Source of the DNA: an uncultured Pseudomonadales bacterium
Lineage (GTDB): Bacteria > Pseudomonadota > Gammaproteobacteria > Pseudomonadales > Cellvibrionaceae
NCBI GenBank assembly: GCA_947494095.1
Contig: CANLTI010000019.1
Location: forward strand, 1 to 64,000
Direction: 5' to 3'
Length of the DNA stretch: 64,000 bases
Shown here: positions 48,221 to 59,058 of the stretch, piece after piece
How positions within the stretch are numbered: the stretch's first letter is position 1
How the letters are laid out: each line of letters starts with the position of its first letter
Notes under the pieces: generated by a model
Seen by the model: the letters and a program-made list of their open reading frames with translations, nothing else
Told to the model about the DNA's origin: nothing
The model's database searches: none
Position numbers and translations under genes: made by a program

Positions 48221-51200
48221 ATGTTTAAAAGCCTATTTATCGCCGTTATTAGCACCCTCATTATGGGCTGTAGCGGTACAGCGACTGAATCGAGTTCGTC
48301 GGATACGAACTCTTCTATTATGGGTAATACACAATCATCGCTCACAGGCGATAGCTCATCAGCAGGCCAAAGTGGTGGCGATGCCGATAGCGATGGTATT
48401 GCCGATGGCGCAGACCTTTGTATGCATACACCTGCACAACACGGTGTGACCGACGGCAATGGCTGCTCGGCGATTGAGCGCGGCAAGCTAGAGTATGTCG
48501 CACAATGTGAAGGGTGCCATGGTGTACAAGGTGAAGGTGGATTTGGCGGTGCTATTAACGGCGTATGCCAATTTACCAATTGCCAAGACCTTGCCGTACT
48601 GACTGAATATCTCGAAACCGATATGCCATGGAAAGGAGCGCAAGAATGCTCTGATACGAATGGTGAATCGTGCGCGAGCGATGTTGCGCTTTTTATGCAT
48701 GACCAAATTGTGAGCTTTATCGACTTTGCAAAAGATAACGACAACGATGGTTTAATTGATGCCCAAGATAACTGCCCTAATACTGCGGCCCACCAAATTA
48801 AAGCTATCGATGCAAATGGCTGCGCGCAAAACAAGGCCATCACGCAAATAATTTATGCCATTAATACCGGTGGCGCGGCATTCACTGCGGCCGACGGTCA
48901 AAGCTATTTAGCCGATACTTACCGTACCGGCGGCACCGCCGCTAACAGCGCACAAACCATTGTGGGCACTCCCGATCAAGAATTATACCGCCGTACACAA
49001 TTCGGTAACTTTAGTTACGCATTACCGGTAACCAGTGGCAGCTACCAAGTCACTTTACTACTCGCCGAAGTGTATTGGACAGAAGCGGCAAAACGTATTT
49101 TTGATGTATTGGCCGAAGGGCAACTGGTGGTAGATGACCTTGATGTGTGGAGCTACGCCGGCGGCAGCCATATCCCAAAAAAACTAGTGCTCAAAAATAT
49201 TCAAGTCAGCGATGGCCAGCTTGATTTACAATTTAAGACTGTGGTTAACAATGCGCTACTGAGCGGCTTGCAGGTGGCGCGCATAGGCAATGATGGCGAT
49301 GCTGACGGTGTATTAGATACCGAAGAGCAATGCCCCGGATCGCCAGCGGTAGCCGTGGATGCCAAGGGTTGTGCGTTATCGCAACTCGATTCCGATAACG
49401 ATGGCATTAGCGATGACCTTGATAGCGTGTGCCCAAATACCCCCTCAAATAGCCCTGTCGATTTAACCGGTCCGTTGGCCGGGTGCTCGGCTGCGCAAAA
49501 AATTGCCGATAGCGACAATGATGGCGTCAAAGATATTCAAGATCGCTGCCTAAACTCTGAAGCAGGCGGCATTGTTGATGACGAAGGGTGCGGGCTGCTC
49601 AATACACTCAGCATACCAAAAGGCTTTAAAGGCCAACGCTTAGTTAATGGCATTGAATTTAACTGGCAAGCTTATGCCACGCCCGTGGATTACTGGATTG
49701 TGCAACGGTGGGATGAAAGCTTGAGCCAGTGGCAAACCTTAGGCCGTGTTAATGGTAGCGAAACCTCATTTCAAAACCGAGAAGGTGTGCCTGCTGGACG
49801 CTTTCAGCTTTATGCTGTTACCGATGGTATTGCTTCCTTCCCTGCGCAATTTGTCGCTGGTGCGCACGACCTGACGATTGTTTCTCGTAATTATGGTGGA
49901 TCAGCGGATAATGGGCTTTTTGAATACATGACGGTCAATGGCGATTTTGATGCTCGCATTACAGTTGATATTCCCAATGCCGGTACGTTGTGGCGCTGGG
50001 AGCGCGGAGGTTTAATGGCGCGTGAAAGTTTAGATGCAGGCTCGCGGCATATTGGTGTTTGGGTGGCTGCCGGTGTGGCACCCAACGGCACCAAACGCGA
50101 CCGCGCTAATGAAGATTCAGAAAATTATGTGGGCCCTTTTGGTACGCTCTCTTTTCCAAAAACCGTACGCTTAACGCGAGAAGGTAACTTATTTACTTGG
50201 TATGAGTTTCGTGACAATGCTTGGCGTAAAATTAGTAGCCAAGAGTTTACAATGCCCGCTCAAACTTACTTAGGGTTGCCCTCTGGCAGTCAAAAGCGCA
50301 TTACCATCCACTACTCTGGGTTTCAGGTAAACCGCAATTTTGTCCAGTCACTCACACCCGTAAAATTTGGTGTAGTCACCCAAGCCGATGTGGTCAATCA
50401 CTCTGACATTCCTTTAGATGATAGCGTGGCTTCTCGCCGCCCATCAATTGATAGCAACCAGTTTGTACACATCACCGCTAACGAGTACAAAAATTTTGCA
50501 GAGTCGATTTTTCCGGGTGAAAATTTTGACTTTGATTTATCGACAGATGATTCAACCTCGGGCTATGACGTAGGCGCCAATATTTCGTTACTGAGTGTTG
50601 AGCGCTACCAAATTGCAGCCGAAAAACTCTCACAGCAAGTTGCGGCAAAATTGGCCACCGAGTCATCGTGTGATTTTGATGACGGCGTGGCGTGCTTAAC
50701 AGGCTTTATTAAAACTTACGGCCAGCATTTTTATCGCCGACCTTTACGCCAAAGCCAAATAGACGACTACCTTGAAGTTTATGCCGAAATATCGGGGCGT
50801 TACGGTAAGACCGAAGGTGTGCGCGCTATTATTGAGGCGCTGGCACAATCGCCGCAGTTTTTGTATAAAATTGAACGCGCCCCCGACGAGATGGATGCAG
50901 GCACTATTGCACCAGTGACAGGCTATGAAATGGCGGCCCGCTTAGCGGCGGTACTATGGTCTAGTGTGCCCGATGAGCAATTAATACAAGCGGCTGCGAG
51001 CGGACGGTTAGTGACACCACAACAAATTAAGCAGCAAGCGCAGCGTATGGTTAACGATAACCGAGCGCGTAAAGGCTTTTTACAATTTTACCGTCAGTGG
51101 CTAAAGTTAGCGGGTATTTCTAAAATTTCGAAAGATACTAGCGTGTACCCCGCATTTAATCAGCAAATGGCAGAGCAGTTAGAGCAGGCGGCTATAGCTT

Positions 51201-51937
51201 ATGTCGATCACATTGTATTTTCAGGCAATACAAAGCCAACAATCGATAATCTTTTGTCGGCGCCATTAGTCGCCGCGCACGAATCGTTTAATTTTATTAC
51301 CGGTACCAATGCCGGCAACAAAATAGAAGTTATGCCAAGCTCGGCACCGCGCTCAGGCTTATTGGGGCAGCCAGGTTTATTGGCTATGCTAGCTCACAGC
51401 GCAGAAACATCGATTGTTCTGCGTGGCGTCTACGTGAATGAACAGCTCCTGTGTGAGCACTTTAAAGCGCCACCTGCCGATGTTCCCGAAATAGCCAACA
51501 TTGATAAAGCTGGCAAAACTGCACGCGAAGTCTTAGATGAATTAACCTCGGCGCCGGCGTGTAGCGGCTGCCACAATAGTATCAACCCGGTTGGCGGTGC
51601 CTTTGAGCGCTTTGATGCCCTTGGTGGTTTGCGTGACACCGATAATGGTATCACCATTGACGATACCGCAACCTTATTGGCGCGAGATAGTAATAGCATG
51701 GATGATGACATAGAAGGCTTAGATGGCCTCAACAAGCTATTAGCTAATATGGATCAGGTAAAAGCGTGTGTGGCTCAGCAGTATTTAAATTATTCAGCCG
51801 GTCGCATCCCGGGCCGCAATGATAGTAAATCGGTTGCTGCCCTATTTGAGGCAATGCGTAGTTCTGGATGGGATATTCAAAAAATGATGGTCGAGATGAC
51901 ACAGACCGATATGTTCCTGTATCAAAAAATACAGTAA
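48221..51937 (+). CDS. Lipoprotein with c-type haem, malectin and DUF1592/1588/1585-type domains
   Basis: The 1238-residue exported protein has a lipobox (LIMGC, Cys17) and a Ser-rich linker. Calcium-binding thrombospondin type 3-like repeats recur (DADSDGIADGADLC, DNDNDGLIDAQDNCP, DGDADGVLDTEEQCP). A haem motif CEGCHG lies at 96-101. A malectin-like carbohydrate-binding domain spans about 205-330, and a beta-rich region about 500-700. The C-terminal half has the planctomycete-type DUF1595/1592/1588/1585 series, with FYRRPLRQSQIDDYL, RGVYVNEQLLCEHFKAPP and a second haem motif CSGCHNSINPVG near 1113. Partner is the DUF1552 gene 46 bp downstream. The function of the pair is unknown. Confidence 0.85.
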   Translation: MFKSLFIAVISTLIMGCSGTATESSSSDTNSSIMGNTQSSLTGDSSSAGQSGGDADSDGIADGADLCMHTPAQHGVTDGNGCSAIERGKLEYVAQCEGCHGVQGEGGFGGAINGVCQFTNCQDLAVLTEYLETDMPWKGAQECSDTNGESCASDVALFMHDQIVSFIDFAKDNDNDGLIDAQDNCPNTAAHQIKAIDANGCAQNKAITQIIYAINTGGAAFTAADGQSYLADTYRTGGTAANSAQTIVGTPDQELYRRTQFGNFSYALPVTSGSYQVTLLLAEVYWTEAAKRIFDVLAEGQLVVDDLDVWSYAGGSHIPKKLVLKNIQVSDGQLDLQFKTVVNNALLSGLQVARIGNDGDADGVLDTEEQCPGSPAVAVDAKGCALSQLDSDNDGISDDLDSVCPNTPSNSPVDLTGPLAGCSAAQKIADSDNDGVKDIQDRCLNSEAGGIVDDEGCGLLNTLSIPKGFKGQRLVNGIEFNWQAYATPVDYWIVQRWDESLSQWQTLGRVNGSETSFQNREGVPAGRFQLYAVTDGIASFPAQFVAGAHDLTIVSRNYGGSADNGLFEYMTVNGDFDARITVDIPNAGTLWRWERGGLMARESLDAGSRHIGVWVAAGVAPNGTKRDRANEDSENYVGPFGTLSFPKTVRLTREGNLFTWYEFRDNAWRKISSQEFTMPAQTYLGLPSGSQKRITIHYSGFQVNRNFVQSLTPVKFGVVTQADVVNHSDIPLDDSVASRRPSIDSNQFVHITANEYKNFAESIFPGENFDFDLSTDDSTSGYDVGANISLLSVERYQIAAEKLSQQVAAKLATESSCDFDDGVACLTGFIKTYGQHFYRRPLRQSQIDDYLEVYAEISGRYGKTEGVRAIIEALAQSPQFLYKIERAPDEMDAGTIAPVTGYEMAARLAAVLWSSVPDEQLIQAAASGRLVTPQQIKQQAQRMVNDNRARKGFLQFYRQWLKLAGISKISKDTSVYPAFNQQMAEQLEQAAIAYVDHIVFSGNTKPTIDNLLSAPLVAAHESFNFITGTNAGNKIEVMPSSAPRSGLLGQPGLLAMLAHSAETSIVLRGVYVNEQLLCEHFKAPPADVPEIANIDKAGKTAREVLDELTSAPACSGCHNSINPVGGAFERFDALGGLRDTDNGITIDDTATLLARDSNSMDDDIEGLDGLNKLLANMDQVKACVAQQYLNYSAGRIPGRNDSKSVAALFEAMRSSGWDIQKMMVEMTQTDMFLYQKIQ

Positions 51938-51983
51938 CCCCAGCTAACAACCGGAACTGAATCAGACACCGAAAGAGGCCACT

Positions 51984-53309
51984 ATGAAAACCAAAATACA
52001 ACGCCGTGCCCTATTACGCAATATTTTAACTACATCTGCCGCTATTCCATTTTTAGCGCAAATGCCAAGTTTGGGTGCAGCTGAGACTCCCAAAAAGCGC
52101 TTGATCACCACTTACTCACCCAACGGTACAACACCTAGCCAACACTTCCCAACCGGTGGTGAAACTAATTTTCAATTCAAGCGTATACTTGCACCTTTAG
52201 AGGAATTTAAAAACGAGATTCTTGTTTTTAAAGGTGTCAATATTATCCGGAATGGCCCTGGTGGTGAGCACCCACTTGGCACCGGCCAGTTATGGACAGC
52301 GGCTAAACTGTTACCCTCTGTGGCAGGGGCAGAAGGTATAGGCGATGTTGGCTGGGCATCAGGTCCATCGATTGATCAGGTAGTTGCCAATAAAATTGGT
52401 GGCAATACGCCTTATCGCTCATTGGAGTATGGCATTATGGCTGACTCTGTGAGTGAAGTACGTACGCGCGTTATTTATAAAGGTAGCGCTAATTATATCG
52501 AGCCCGAGCAAAACCCGTTTGCGGCCTTTGAGCGTTTGTTTGGGGCTAATAGCCCATTTGCTGGCGATGCTTCTGAGCAGCGCAATGCACGAGCGGCTAG
52601 CGTGTTAGATAAAGTCACTAAAGACTTTGAATATGCGAAAAAATATTTATCAGCGCAAGATAAAATTTTATTAGATGCGCATACACAGTACGTACGCGAT
52701 ATTGAAAAGCGCTTACAAGTGAATACTGTGCAAGCCTGTGATATTCCCACTCAAGGACAGCGTATTGACCCGCAGATATTCGAGAATATTCCTAAAGTAT
52801 TCACGCTATTTTCTGACTTATTAGTCTCGGCTTTTGCCTGCGGCCAAACCCAAGTGGGCTCTTTGCAGTGGACTAGGTCTGGTGGAGCTAGCTATCCATT
52901 TATAAACGTAAACGCGCATCACAACTCGGCACACGAGCCCTACAATACGCCGGGTAGTGAGCAGTGTATTGTAGTGAATACATGGTTTAATGAACAGCTA
53001 GCCTATTTATTAAAAGCCCTAAAAAATATGCCCGATCCTTCTGGCGATGGCACGTTACTCGATCACACCTTAGTGGTATCGGGTAATGAGTTAGGCGAAG
53101 GTAATAACCACAGCCATCGTAATATTCCGTTTGTGATGGCGGGTAATCTCGATAAACATTTTCGTATGGGCCGTTACCTCGATTACAGCAATGAAGGTAG
53201 CAACGGCTACTCTCATTCGCGCTTACTTGTGTCTATTCAGCAGGCTTTTGGTATTCAGAGTAATCGCTTTGGTGACTATAATGAGGGGCCACTGGCGCGA
53301 TTAGTGTAG
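51984..53309 (+). CDS. DUF1552 family Tat-exported protein
   Basis: The 441-residue protein has an N-terminal RRALLRNILTTSAAIPFLAQ signal with twin arginine (Tat), ending near GAA-ETP. The DUF1552 core includes YSPNGTTPSQHFPTGGE, GGEHPLGTGQLWTAA, SIDQVVANKIG and VSGNELGEGNNHSHRNIPFVMAG, resembling a sulfatase-like metallohydrolase fold. DUF1552 proteins are encoded with DUF1592/1588 proteins in planctomycetes, myxobacteria and some gammaproteobacteria. GAGG lies before the ATG. The activity is unknown. Confidence 0.85.
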   Translation: MKTKIQRRALLRNILTTSAAIPFLAQMPSLGAAETPKKRLITTYSPNGTTPSQHFPTGGETNFQFKRILAPLEEFKNEILVFKGVNIIRNGPGGEHPLGTGQLWTAAKLLPSVAGAEGIGDVGWASGPSIDQVVANKIGGNTPYRSLEYGIMADSVSEVRTRVIYKGSANYIEPEQNPFAAFERLFGANSPFAGDASEQRNARAASVLDKVTKDFEYAKKYLSAQDKILLDAHTQYVRDIEKRLQVNTVQACDIPTQGQRIDPQIFENIPKVFTLFSDLLVSAFACGQTQVGSLQWTRSGGASYPFINVNAHHNSAHEPYNTPGSEQCIVVNTWFNEQLAYLLKALKNMPDPSGDGTLLDHTLVVSGNELGEGNNHSHRNIPFVMAGNLDKHFRMGRYLDYSNEGSNGYSHSRLLVSIQQAFGIQSNRFGDYNEGPLARLV

Positions 53310-53596
53310 CTGTTATTGTTGGGTCGCTATGAGTCAAACTGACAAACACCCTCTGATAGGGTGCTGATGGTGCCTGCGACTTCATCGACTTTATGGACGA
53401 CTTTATGACGACGACTTTATGGACGGGCACAAAAGCTTGGGTTCAAGATCGCCTGTAGCGTATTTTTGCGGTATTTATAAGGGTATAGAGCATTGAGGCT
53501 TATATTGCTTATTAATATAAGCCCGTTGGGATTCCCTCAGTGATTACTGCGCTTCGTTCTATACTCTACGGTATACCTTTGTTTGTGGAGTGCCCT

Positions 53597-56377
53597 ATGT
53601 TGAGTTTTTTTTCGACGCTTAAGTCGGATGAGAAAAAGAAAGAAGCCCTCAAAAATAATGATTTAGCTGCCAAAATGATAGCGCTGGATAAGTCGCTTGC
53701 GATTATCGAATTTGAACCCACTGGCAAAATAACGGCTGCAAATGCTAATTTTTTGGCCTTGATGGGCTATGAATTAGCAGAAATTAAAGGCCGCCACCAT
53801 TCATTATTTGTTGATGATGCCACTAAAAATAGTGACACATATAAAATGTTTTGGCAGGCCTTGCAGCAAGGTAATTTTATTCAAGATGTTTTTAAGCGCC
53901 GCGATAAACACGGTAAAACGGTTTGGTTGCAAGCCACCTATAACCCAGTATTTGATGATAATAACCATGTCTATAAAGTGATAAAGCTCGCAACCGATAT
54001 CACGCAAGAAAAACAACAAGCGATTGATTTTGACGGTCAAATGTCAGCAATTAATAAGTCATTAGCGGTTGTTGAATTTGATATGCAAGGTCACATTATT
54101 ACCGCCAATAAGCTGTTTCTCGATATTATTGGCTACACTTTAGGCGAAATTAAAGGACAGCATCATCGCTTATTAGTCAGTGAGGATTATGCTAATACTA
54201 AAGAGTACACAGAGTTTTGGCAGCGCCTTGAGCAGGGAAAGCACGAAACCAATGAATTTATGAGAATTAATAAGCAGGGCCAAGAAGTATGGATTCAAGC
54301 CTCTTATAACCCTATTCTAGATTTAAACAATCAGCCTTATAAAGTTGTTAAATATGCCACCGATATTACACAACAAAAAATAGAGCGCTCACATTCTTCG
54401 GGTCAAATTGAAGCAATTAATAAATCTCAAGCCGTAATAGAGTTTGACCTTAACGGTATGATTCTTTATGCGAATGAAAATTTTTTAGATACAATGGGCT
54501 ATGCCTTCTCGGAAATACAAGGCAAGCATCACTCTATTTTTGTGACTCCAGAATATGCACGTAGTGCTGAGTATAGAAATTTTTGGGCCGAGTTGCAGCA
54601 GGGGCAATTTCAATCGGCTGAATATAAGCGGCTCACAAAAAACGGTAAAGACGTGTGGATTTTAGCGTCTTATAACCCTATTTTTGACCCCCAAGGCAAG
54701 CCTTGCCGAGTTATTAAGTACGCCACAGATATCACACAAGATAAACTCATTCAGGCCGATTTTTCTGGTCAAATATCGGCTATTAGTAAATCACAAGCCG
54801 TAATTGAATTTAATATGGACGGTACTGTACGTACCGCAAATGATAATTTTTTATCGACGGTAAACTATAGCCTTGCTGATATCGAAGGGCGCCATCACTC
54901 AATGTTTGTTGACTCAAAGCTCAAAAATAGTGCTGAATACCATGAGTTTTGGAAAAAATTACAACGCGGGCAATACATTGCTGGTGAGTTTAAAAGGCTG
55001 GGTAAAGGGGCTAAAGAAATATGGATTCAAGCCTCTTATAATCCGATTATGGACGCTAATGGTGAGCCGTTTAAGGTTGTTAAATACGCTTCAAATATCA
55101 CAGATCAAAAAAATCAAAATGCCAATTTTAAAGGGCAGCTGCAAGCTATTTCAAAGTCACAAGCGGTGATAGAGTTTAACCTTGATGGCACCATTATTAC
55201 AGCTAATGATAACTTTTTACAAACAATGGGTTATAAGCTTGAAGAGCTTCAAGGTAAGCACCATTCGTTATTTGTAGAGCCAGATTACCGAGACACTGAA
55301 GAGTATACCGACTTTTGGAAAACCCTGCGCGAAGGCAATTTTATTGCTAGTGAATTTAAGCGGGTTGCAAAAAACAATCAAGCTGTTTGGATACAAGCCT
55401 CATACAACCCTATTTACGACACCAATAATAAGCCTTTTAAAGTGGTTAAGTACGCCACAGACATTACCGCTCAAAAAGAAGCAATAGCTTTAATTGGCGA
55501 CTCGCTATTTGCCTTGTCAGAGGGCGACTTAACTAAAATAATTACACAAAGCTTGGGTGGCGAATTTAACTTGCTTGGGCAGGCGATGAACGCTACTTTG
55601 GATCGATTAAACCGTGTCTTTAAAGAAATTGCGCAGCGTGCTAAATATGTTAGTACATCGGCGCAAGAGATACAAAGTGGTTCTGCCAATTTAAGCCAGC
55701 GAACCGAAGAGCAAGCGGCGAGCCTTGAGCAAAGCGCAGCCAGTGTCGAAGAGCTCACATCTACAGCGGCGCAAAACTCGACCAATGCTGATTATGCCAA
55801 TAAACTCTCGATAGAGGCGACAAGCAAAGCTGAATACGGCGGCGATGTGATTACTGATACGATTGGCGCCATGGCAGAAATTGAATCGGCCAGTAAAAAA
55901 ATATCAGATATTATTAGTGTGATTGATGAGATTGCATTTCAGACAAATTTGTTGGCATTAAATGCTGCGGTTGAAGCGGCGAGAGCCGGCGAGCAAGGAC
56001 GGGGTTTTGCGGTGGTGGCCGGTGAGGTACGCAATTTGGCGCAGCGTAGTGCGAGTGCCGCCAAAGAAATTAAAACGCTGATTAATGACAGCGTATCAAA
56101 AGTTGCCGATGGCACAGAGCTTGCGAATAAGTCTGGCAGTACGTTAACCCAAATTGTTGCTGCGATAAAAAGTGTATCGGAGCTTATTGCCGAAATCAAT
56201 CGTGCATCGCAAGAGCAAACCGATGGTATTCAGCAGGTCAATACCACCGTGATGCAAATGGATGCTATGACACAGCAAAATGCGGCCATGGTGGAACAGG
56301 CATCAGCGGCGAGTACAAGCATGAGCAATCAAGCCGATGAACTACTCAAATTGATTAGTTTTTTTCGTACGGGTTAA
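53597..56377 (+). CDS. Cytoplasmic methyl-accepting chemotaxis protein with five tandem PAS domains
   Basis: The 926-residue protein has no transmembrane segment. Five PAS/PAC units of about 122 residues begin near residues 28, 151, 273, 395 and 517, each starting with a variant of [11 protein letters not shown] and ending at K(Y/L)ATDIT. They are followed by a short HAMP-like linker and the signalling domain with hairpin tip [41 protein letters not shown]. The C-terminus lacks a CheR-binding pentapeptide. GGAG lies 6 bases before the ATG at 53597. Each PAS keeps a WIQASYNP or similar segment, so haem or flavin binding is possible; the ligand is unknown. Confidence 0.93.
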   Translation: MLSFFSTLKSDEKKKEALKNNDLAAKMIALDKSLAIIEFEPTGKITAANANFLALMGYELAEIKGRHHSLFVDDATKNSDTYKMFWQALQQGNFIQDVFKRRDKHGKTVWLQATYNPVFDDNNHVYKVIKLATDITQEKQQAIDFDGQMSAINKSLAVVEFDMQGHIITANKLFLDIIGYTLGEIKGQHHRLLVSEDYANTKEYTEFWQRLEQGKHETNEFMRINKQGQEVWIQASYNPILDLNNQPYKVVKYATDITQQKIERSHSSGQIEAINKSQAVIEFDLNGMILYANENFLDTMGYAFSEIQGKHHSIFVTPEYARSAEYRNFWAELQQGQFQSAEYKRLTKNGKDVWILASYNPIFDPQGKPCRVIKYATDITQDKLIQADFSGQISAISKSQAVIEFNMDGTVRTANDNFLSTVNYSLADIEGRHHSMFVDSKLKNSAEYHEFWKKLQRGQYIAGEFKRLGKGAKEIWIQASYNPIMDANGEPFKVVKYASNITDQKNQNANFKGQLQAISKSQAVIEFNLDGTIITANDNFLQTMGYKLEELQGKHHSLFVEPDYRDTEEYTDFWKTLREGNFIASEFKRVAKNNQAVWIQASYNPIYDTNNKPFKVVKYATDITAQKEAIALIGDSLFALSEGDLTKIITQSLGGEFNLLGQAMNATLDRLNRVFKEIAQRAKYVSTSAQEIQSGSANLSQRTEEQAASLEQSAASVEELTSTAAQNSTNADYANKLSIEATSKAEYGGDVITDTIGAMAEIESASKKISDIISVIDEIAFQTNLLALNAAVEAARAGEQGRGFAVVAGEVRNLAQRSASAAKEIKTLINDSVSKVADGTELANKSGSTLTQIVAAIKSVSELIAEINRASQEQTDGIQQVNTTVMQMDAMTQQNAAMVEQASAASTSMSNQADELLKLISFFRTG

Positions 56378-56411
56378 ATTAATTGCTAGGGGGCTAATAG
56401 GGTAGGAATAA

Positions 56412-56437
56412 AAAAGAGGCGCGTATGCGCCTCTTTT
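56412..56437. terminator. Rho-independent terminator after the chemoreceptor
   Basis: AAAAGAGGCGC (56412-56422), loop GTAT, GCGCCTCTTTT (56427-56437). It lies between the convergent chemoreceptor and GH5 genes and has T-tracts in both directions. Confidence 0.9.
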
Positions 56438-56524
56438 ATTTTTACTGCCGAGGGTTATTGACCGGCGTTTTATATGGCCGTTTTATGCTCTTTGAGTCAC
56501 GCAAAAAGCATAATTTACTCAAGC

Positions 56525-58666
56525 TTAAAGATTATTCAAATCAGTATATTTTTTGGAATATTCTTTAATAATATCACATACAGGTTTGTGCTCTTGTAGG
56601 TGAATAGTTTGGCCTTCCATGTTTTTACCAATAGCGCCGAGAGTGGTGATACTGTACTCGCTGTCATTTAATACACAATAAAGTTGGTAGCCATCGTGGT
56701 TGCCACTCCAGCCGTTAGCATATACGCCATAGTCACCTGAGCCCCATTGTGGATCATTGCTGCCATTGCCCCACTCTAAACCAGAGAGCTGCCAGCTCAC
56801 CATACCGCCCATAACATCGCGTAACTCCCAAGCTTTGGCATACCATGCGGTAAAAAATTGCGCACGCTGCGCGAGTGATTTTTTAACAAAATCGGTGACC
56901 TCTGCTTGATCTGAATCGGGGCCTAAGGCTACTTCTTTGTCGGTATAGTTGGCGCCATCGTATTCACGTAAAACATTAGTGCGCCAGCCAAATTCACCCA
57001 TATAAGTAGGCTTGTTAAGTTCGCGTCCTAGTTTGGCCAGTTGCTCTAAGGTGCCGAGCACTTCGGCATCGCTGAGTGTCCAGGCTTTAGGGTAAAGATG
57101 GCCACTGATGGCATCAATATTAGGGTTACTGTTAAACCCTTTAAGTGCCTCATAACCATCGCTACCGCCAGACTCACCAAAAGATGACTCCATACCAATC
57201 GAAACTAATTGCTTAGGCGCCTCGGTGGTGACATGCGCTGCAATATCATCAACCCATGCCTGAAACCCTGCAGTGTCACTACCTGGACGTGGCTCGTTGG
57301 CAAGCTCCCACATCATGATAGTAGGGTCCTCGTTATACTTTTTACCGGTGATCTCATTGCGATGATTAATAACAGCAGAGATATAATCTTTGAATGTTTG
57401 CCTAGCGGCCGCATTCGCGTAAGCAGTGCTTGTTTGGCCTGTACCGCCGGCGTAATACTGAAAGCTACCAAAAAAGTCCCAGTGATCGGCGAGTGATAAA
57501 ATCAAGCGAATACCATGTTGCTCGGCTAAGGCGACGTAATTATCAAACAACTCAAAACTGCGTTTAATGAGTGCTTGCTCCTCGGCTGTGCGGTCTTCTG
57601 GTTTCTTACTCAAAATAAACTCGCTACCTACGCGTTTATTAATACACGCACCGTCGTGGGTACCTTCGCTGTTACAAAACATCCACGTACGGACTACGGT
57701 AATATCTAAGGCTTTAGCGCGTTTAAAAAAGTCTTCGGCCATTTGCTCGGGTTTGTACATTAAGTAGTACTGATTAGTACCGTTAAAATAAAACGGCTTG
57801 CTACCGAGCACAAATTGCGTGCCGGCTGTTTCTATATACTGGGCCTCGGTTACAGCACCTACAGTAATACGACGGTTAACGTTAATACCTGTGTTTTCTA
57901 AGCCAAACTTAAAGGTGTAAATGCCATCGGCTAAGGCGCCCAGTGCGAGTGGGCTAGGGCCTGTGTAAAGCTTTTGTGCACCGTCATTCATGGTGTAAGT
58001 GAGTGCTCCTGCGCCCGCTTTATCAAATTCAACATTGACGTTGGCACCGCTTGGCAAGGCACTAAAGTTATCGGGCTTGTTAATGGTTAGGCTGCCGAGG
58101 AGCTCGACTTGCAATTGATGGGCGTTCATATTACCCCAATCACCACTGCGCGCTTCTATACCGGCAAAATGCTCACCGGGCTCAAGGCTTACCACGCGAG
58201 AAATATCAGTGGGCATAGCGGCATTAAATTCTAATTTTGTTGCTGTGGCACCGATGACTAAGTGGTTAAATTTACCACCAGAGGTGCTGTACTTGAGTGT
58301 GATTTTGTATTCACCCGCTTGCGCCACGCTAAAGTCCCACAGTACAGCGGAGCCTGTGCCGCCATTACCCAAATAGGCGCTATCGGCTTTTAAAGTCGAT
58401 TCGCCTTCTAGGCGGGCCTGCTCAAAGCCAAAAGTTTGTATGGCCGGGGTTGTACTGGGTACTACAGAGCTCGATGAGCTAAGTTGTACACTCGATAGTG
58501 TCATCATTGAGCTAGAGGTGACAGAAGACGCGACAGAAGACAGCACGCTTGATAGCGATACCTGCGCGCTAGAATTGGTACTGCTGCCGCCAGAGCATGC
58601 GGCCAGCCAAGCGGCACTAGTGATGAGAGACGCGGCTTTTAGCCAGCGATAGGTGCGAGCTTTCAT
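56525..58666 (-). CDS. Lipoprotein GH5-type glycoside hydrolase, probable beta-mannanase
   Basis: The 713-residue secreted lipoprotein has a lipobox (AWLAAC) and a long Ser-rich linker (about 25-70). A CBM35-like carbohydrate-binding domain with ARLEGEST...GGTGSAVLWDFSV follows (about 80-190), then an Ig-like region and a GH5 catalytic domain. The acid/base is E458 (WELANEPR) and the nucleophile E558 (YMGEFGW). The NQYYLMYKP and RTWMFCN segments fit the GH5_7 mannanase type better than cellulases. It would act at the cell surface on mannan. It stands alone, without other polysaccharide genes nearby. Confidence 0.85.
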   Translation of the reverse strand: MKARTYRWLKAASLITSAAWLAACSGGSSTNSSAQVSLSSVLSSVASSVTSSSMMTLSSVQLSSSSSVVPSTTPAIQTFGFEQARLEGESTLKADSAYLGNGGTGSAVLWDFSVAQAGEYKITLKYSTSGGKFNHLVIGATATKLEFNAAMPTDISRVVSLEPGEHFAGIEARSGDWGNMNAHQLQVELLGSLTINKPDNFSALPSGANVNVEFDKAGAGALTYTMNDGAQKLYTGPSPLALGALADGIYTFKFGLENTGINVNRRITVGAVTEAQYIETAGTQFVLGSKPFYFNGTNQYYLMYKPEQMAEDFFKRAKALDITVVRTWMFCNSEGTHDGACINKRVGSEFILSKKPEDRTAEEQALIKRSFELFDNYVALAEQHGIRLILSLADHWDFFGSFQYYAGGTGQTSTAYANAAARQTFKDYISAVINHRNEITGKKYNEDPTIMMWELANEPRPGSDTAGFQAWVDDIAAHVTTEAPKQLVSIGMESSFGESGGSDGYEALKGFNSNPNIDAISGHLYPKAWTLSDAEVLGTLEQLAKLGRELNKPTYMGEFGWRTNVLREYDGANYTDKEVALGPDSDQAEVTDFVKKSLAQRAQFFTAWYAKAWELRDVMGGMVSWQLSGLEWGNGSNDPQWGSGDYGVYANGWSGNHDGYQLYCVLNDSEYSITTLGAIGKNMEGQTIHLQEHKPVCDIIKEYSKKYTDLNNL

Positions 58667-58848
58667 GAAAGTTACCCTTAAATGATTGTGGTTAAGGTTA
58701 TGCCGATGATCGATCGGGTAATACTGATTAAATATACAATACCAAGTGCGTCGCAGGTGTTTTTAATATCGCGAGACCATAATGTTTTGAGTATTTTTTG
58801 TACAATTCTGTGCTTTTTTAGAGCTATATGCGAGGCTCATCACACACT

Positions 58849-58883
58849 GGTGAAGGGTGAAGGGTGAAGGGTGAAGGGTGAAG
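58849..58883. repeat. Tandem repeat of GGTGAAG, five copies
   Basis: Five perfect 7-bp units run 58849-58883, followed by a partial GGTA. It is intergenic, about 180 bp beyond the GH5 start codon and 620 bp before the patatin gene. It is a likely slippage site. Nothing else is supported between 58667 and 59058. Confidence 0.85.
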
Positions 58884-59058
58884 GGTAACGGTTCGAGGTA
58901 TTGAGCTAGCGGTATTGAATGAGTCGCTCATCAATAAGATGACCTAGGCTACTCAGCGCTCTACAATTTGGTACTCTTTGTAATGCGTCACTGAATAGTG
59001 ATTTTTAGTGTAACTATAGTGTAACTATTTAGAGGTGCTGACTAGAGGTGCTGAAATT

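Noticed and set aside
48154..48843. 229-codon frame antisense to the DUF1592 lipoprotein
   Set aside because: Lies opposite well-supported domains (lipobox, haem motif) and has a Pro/Ser-rich, unrecognisable translation.
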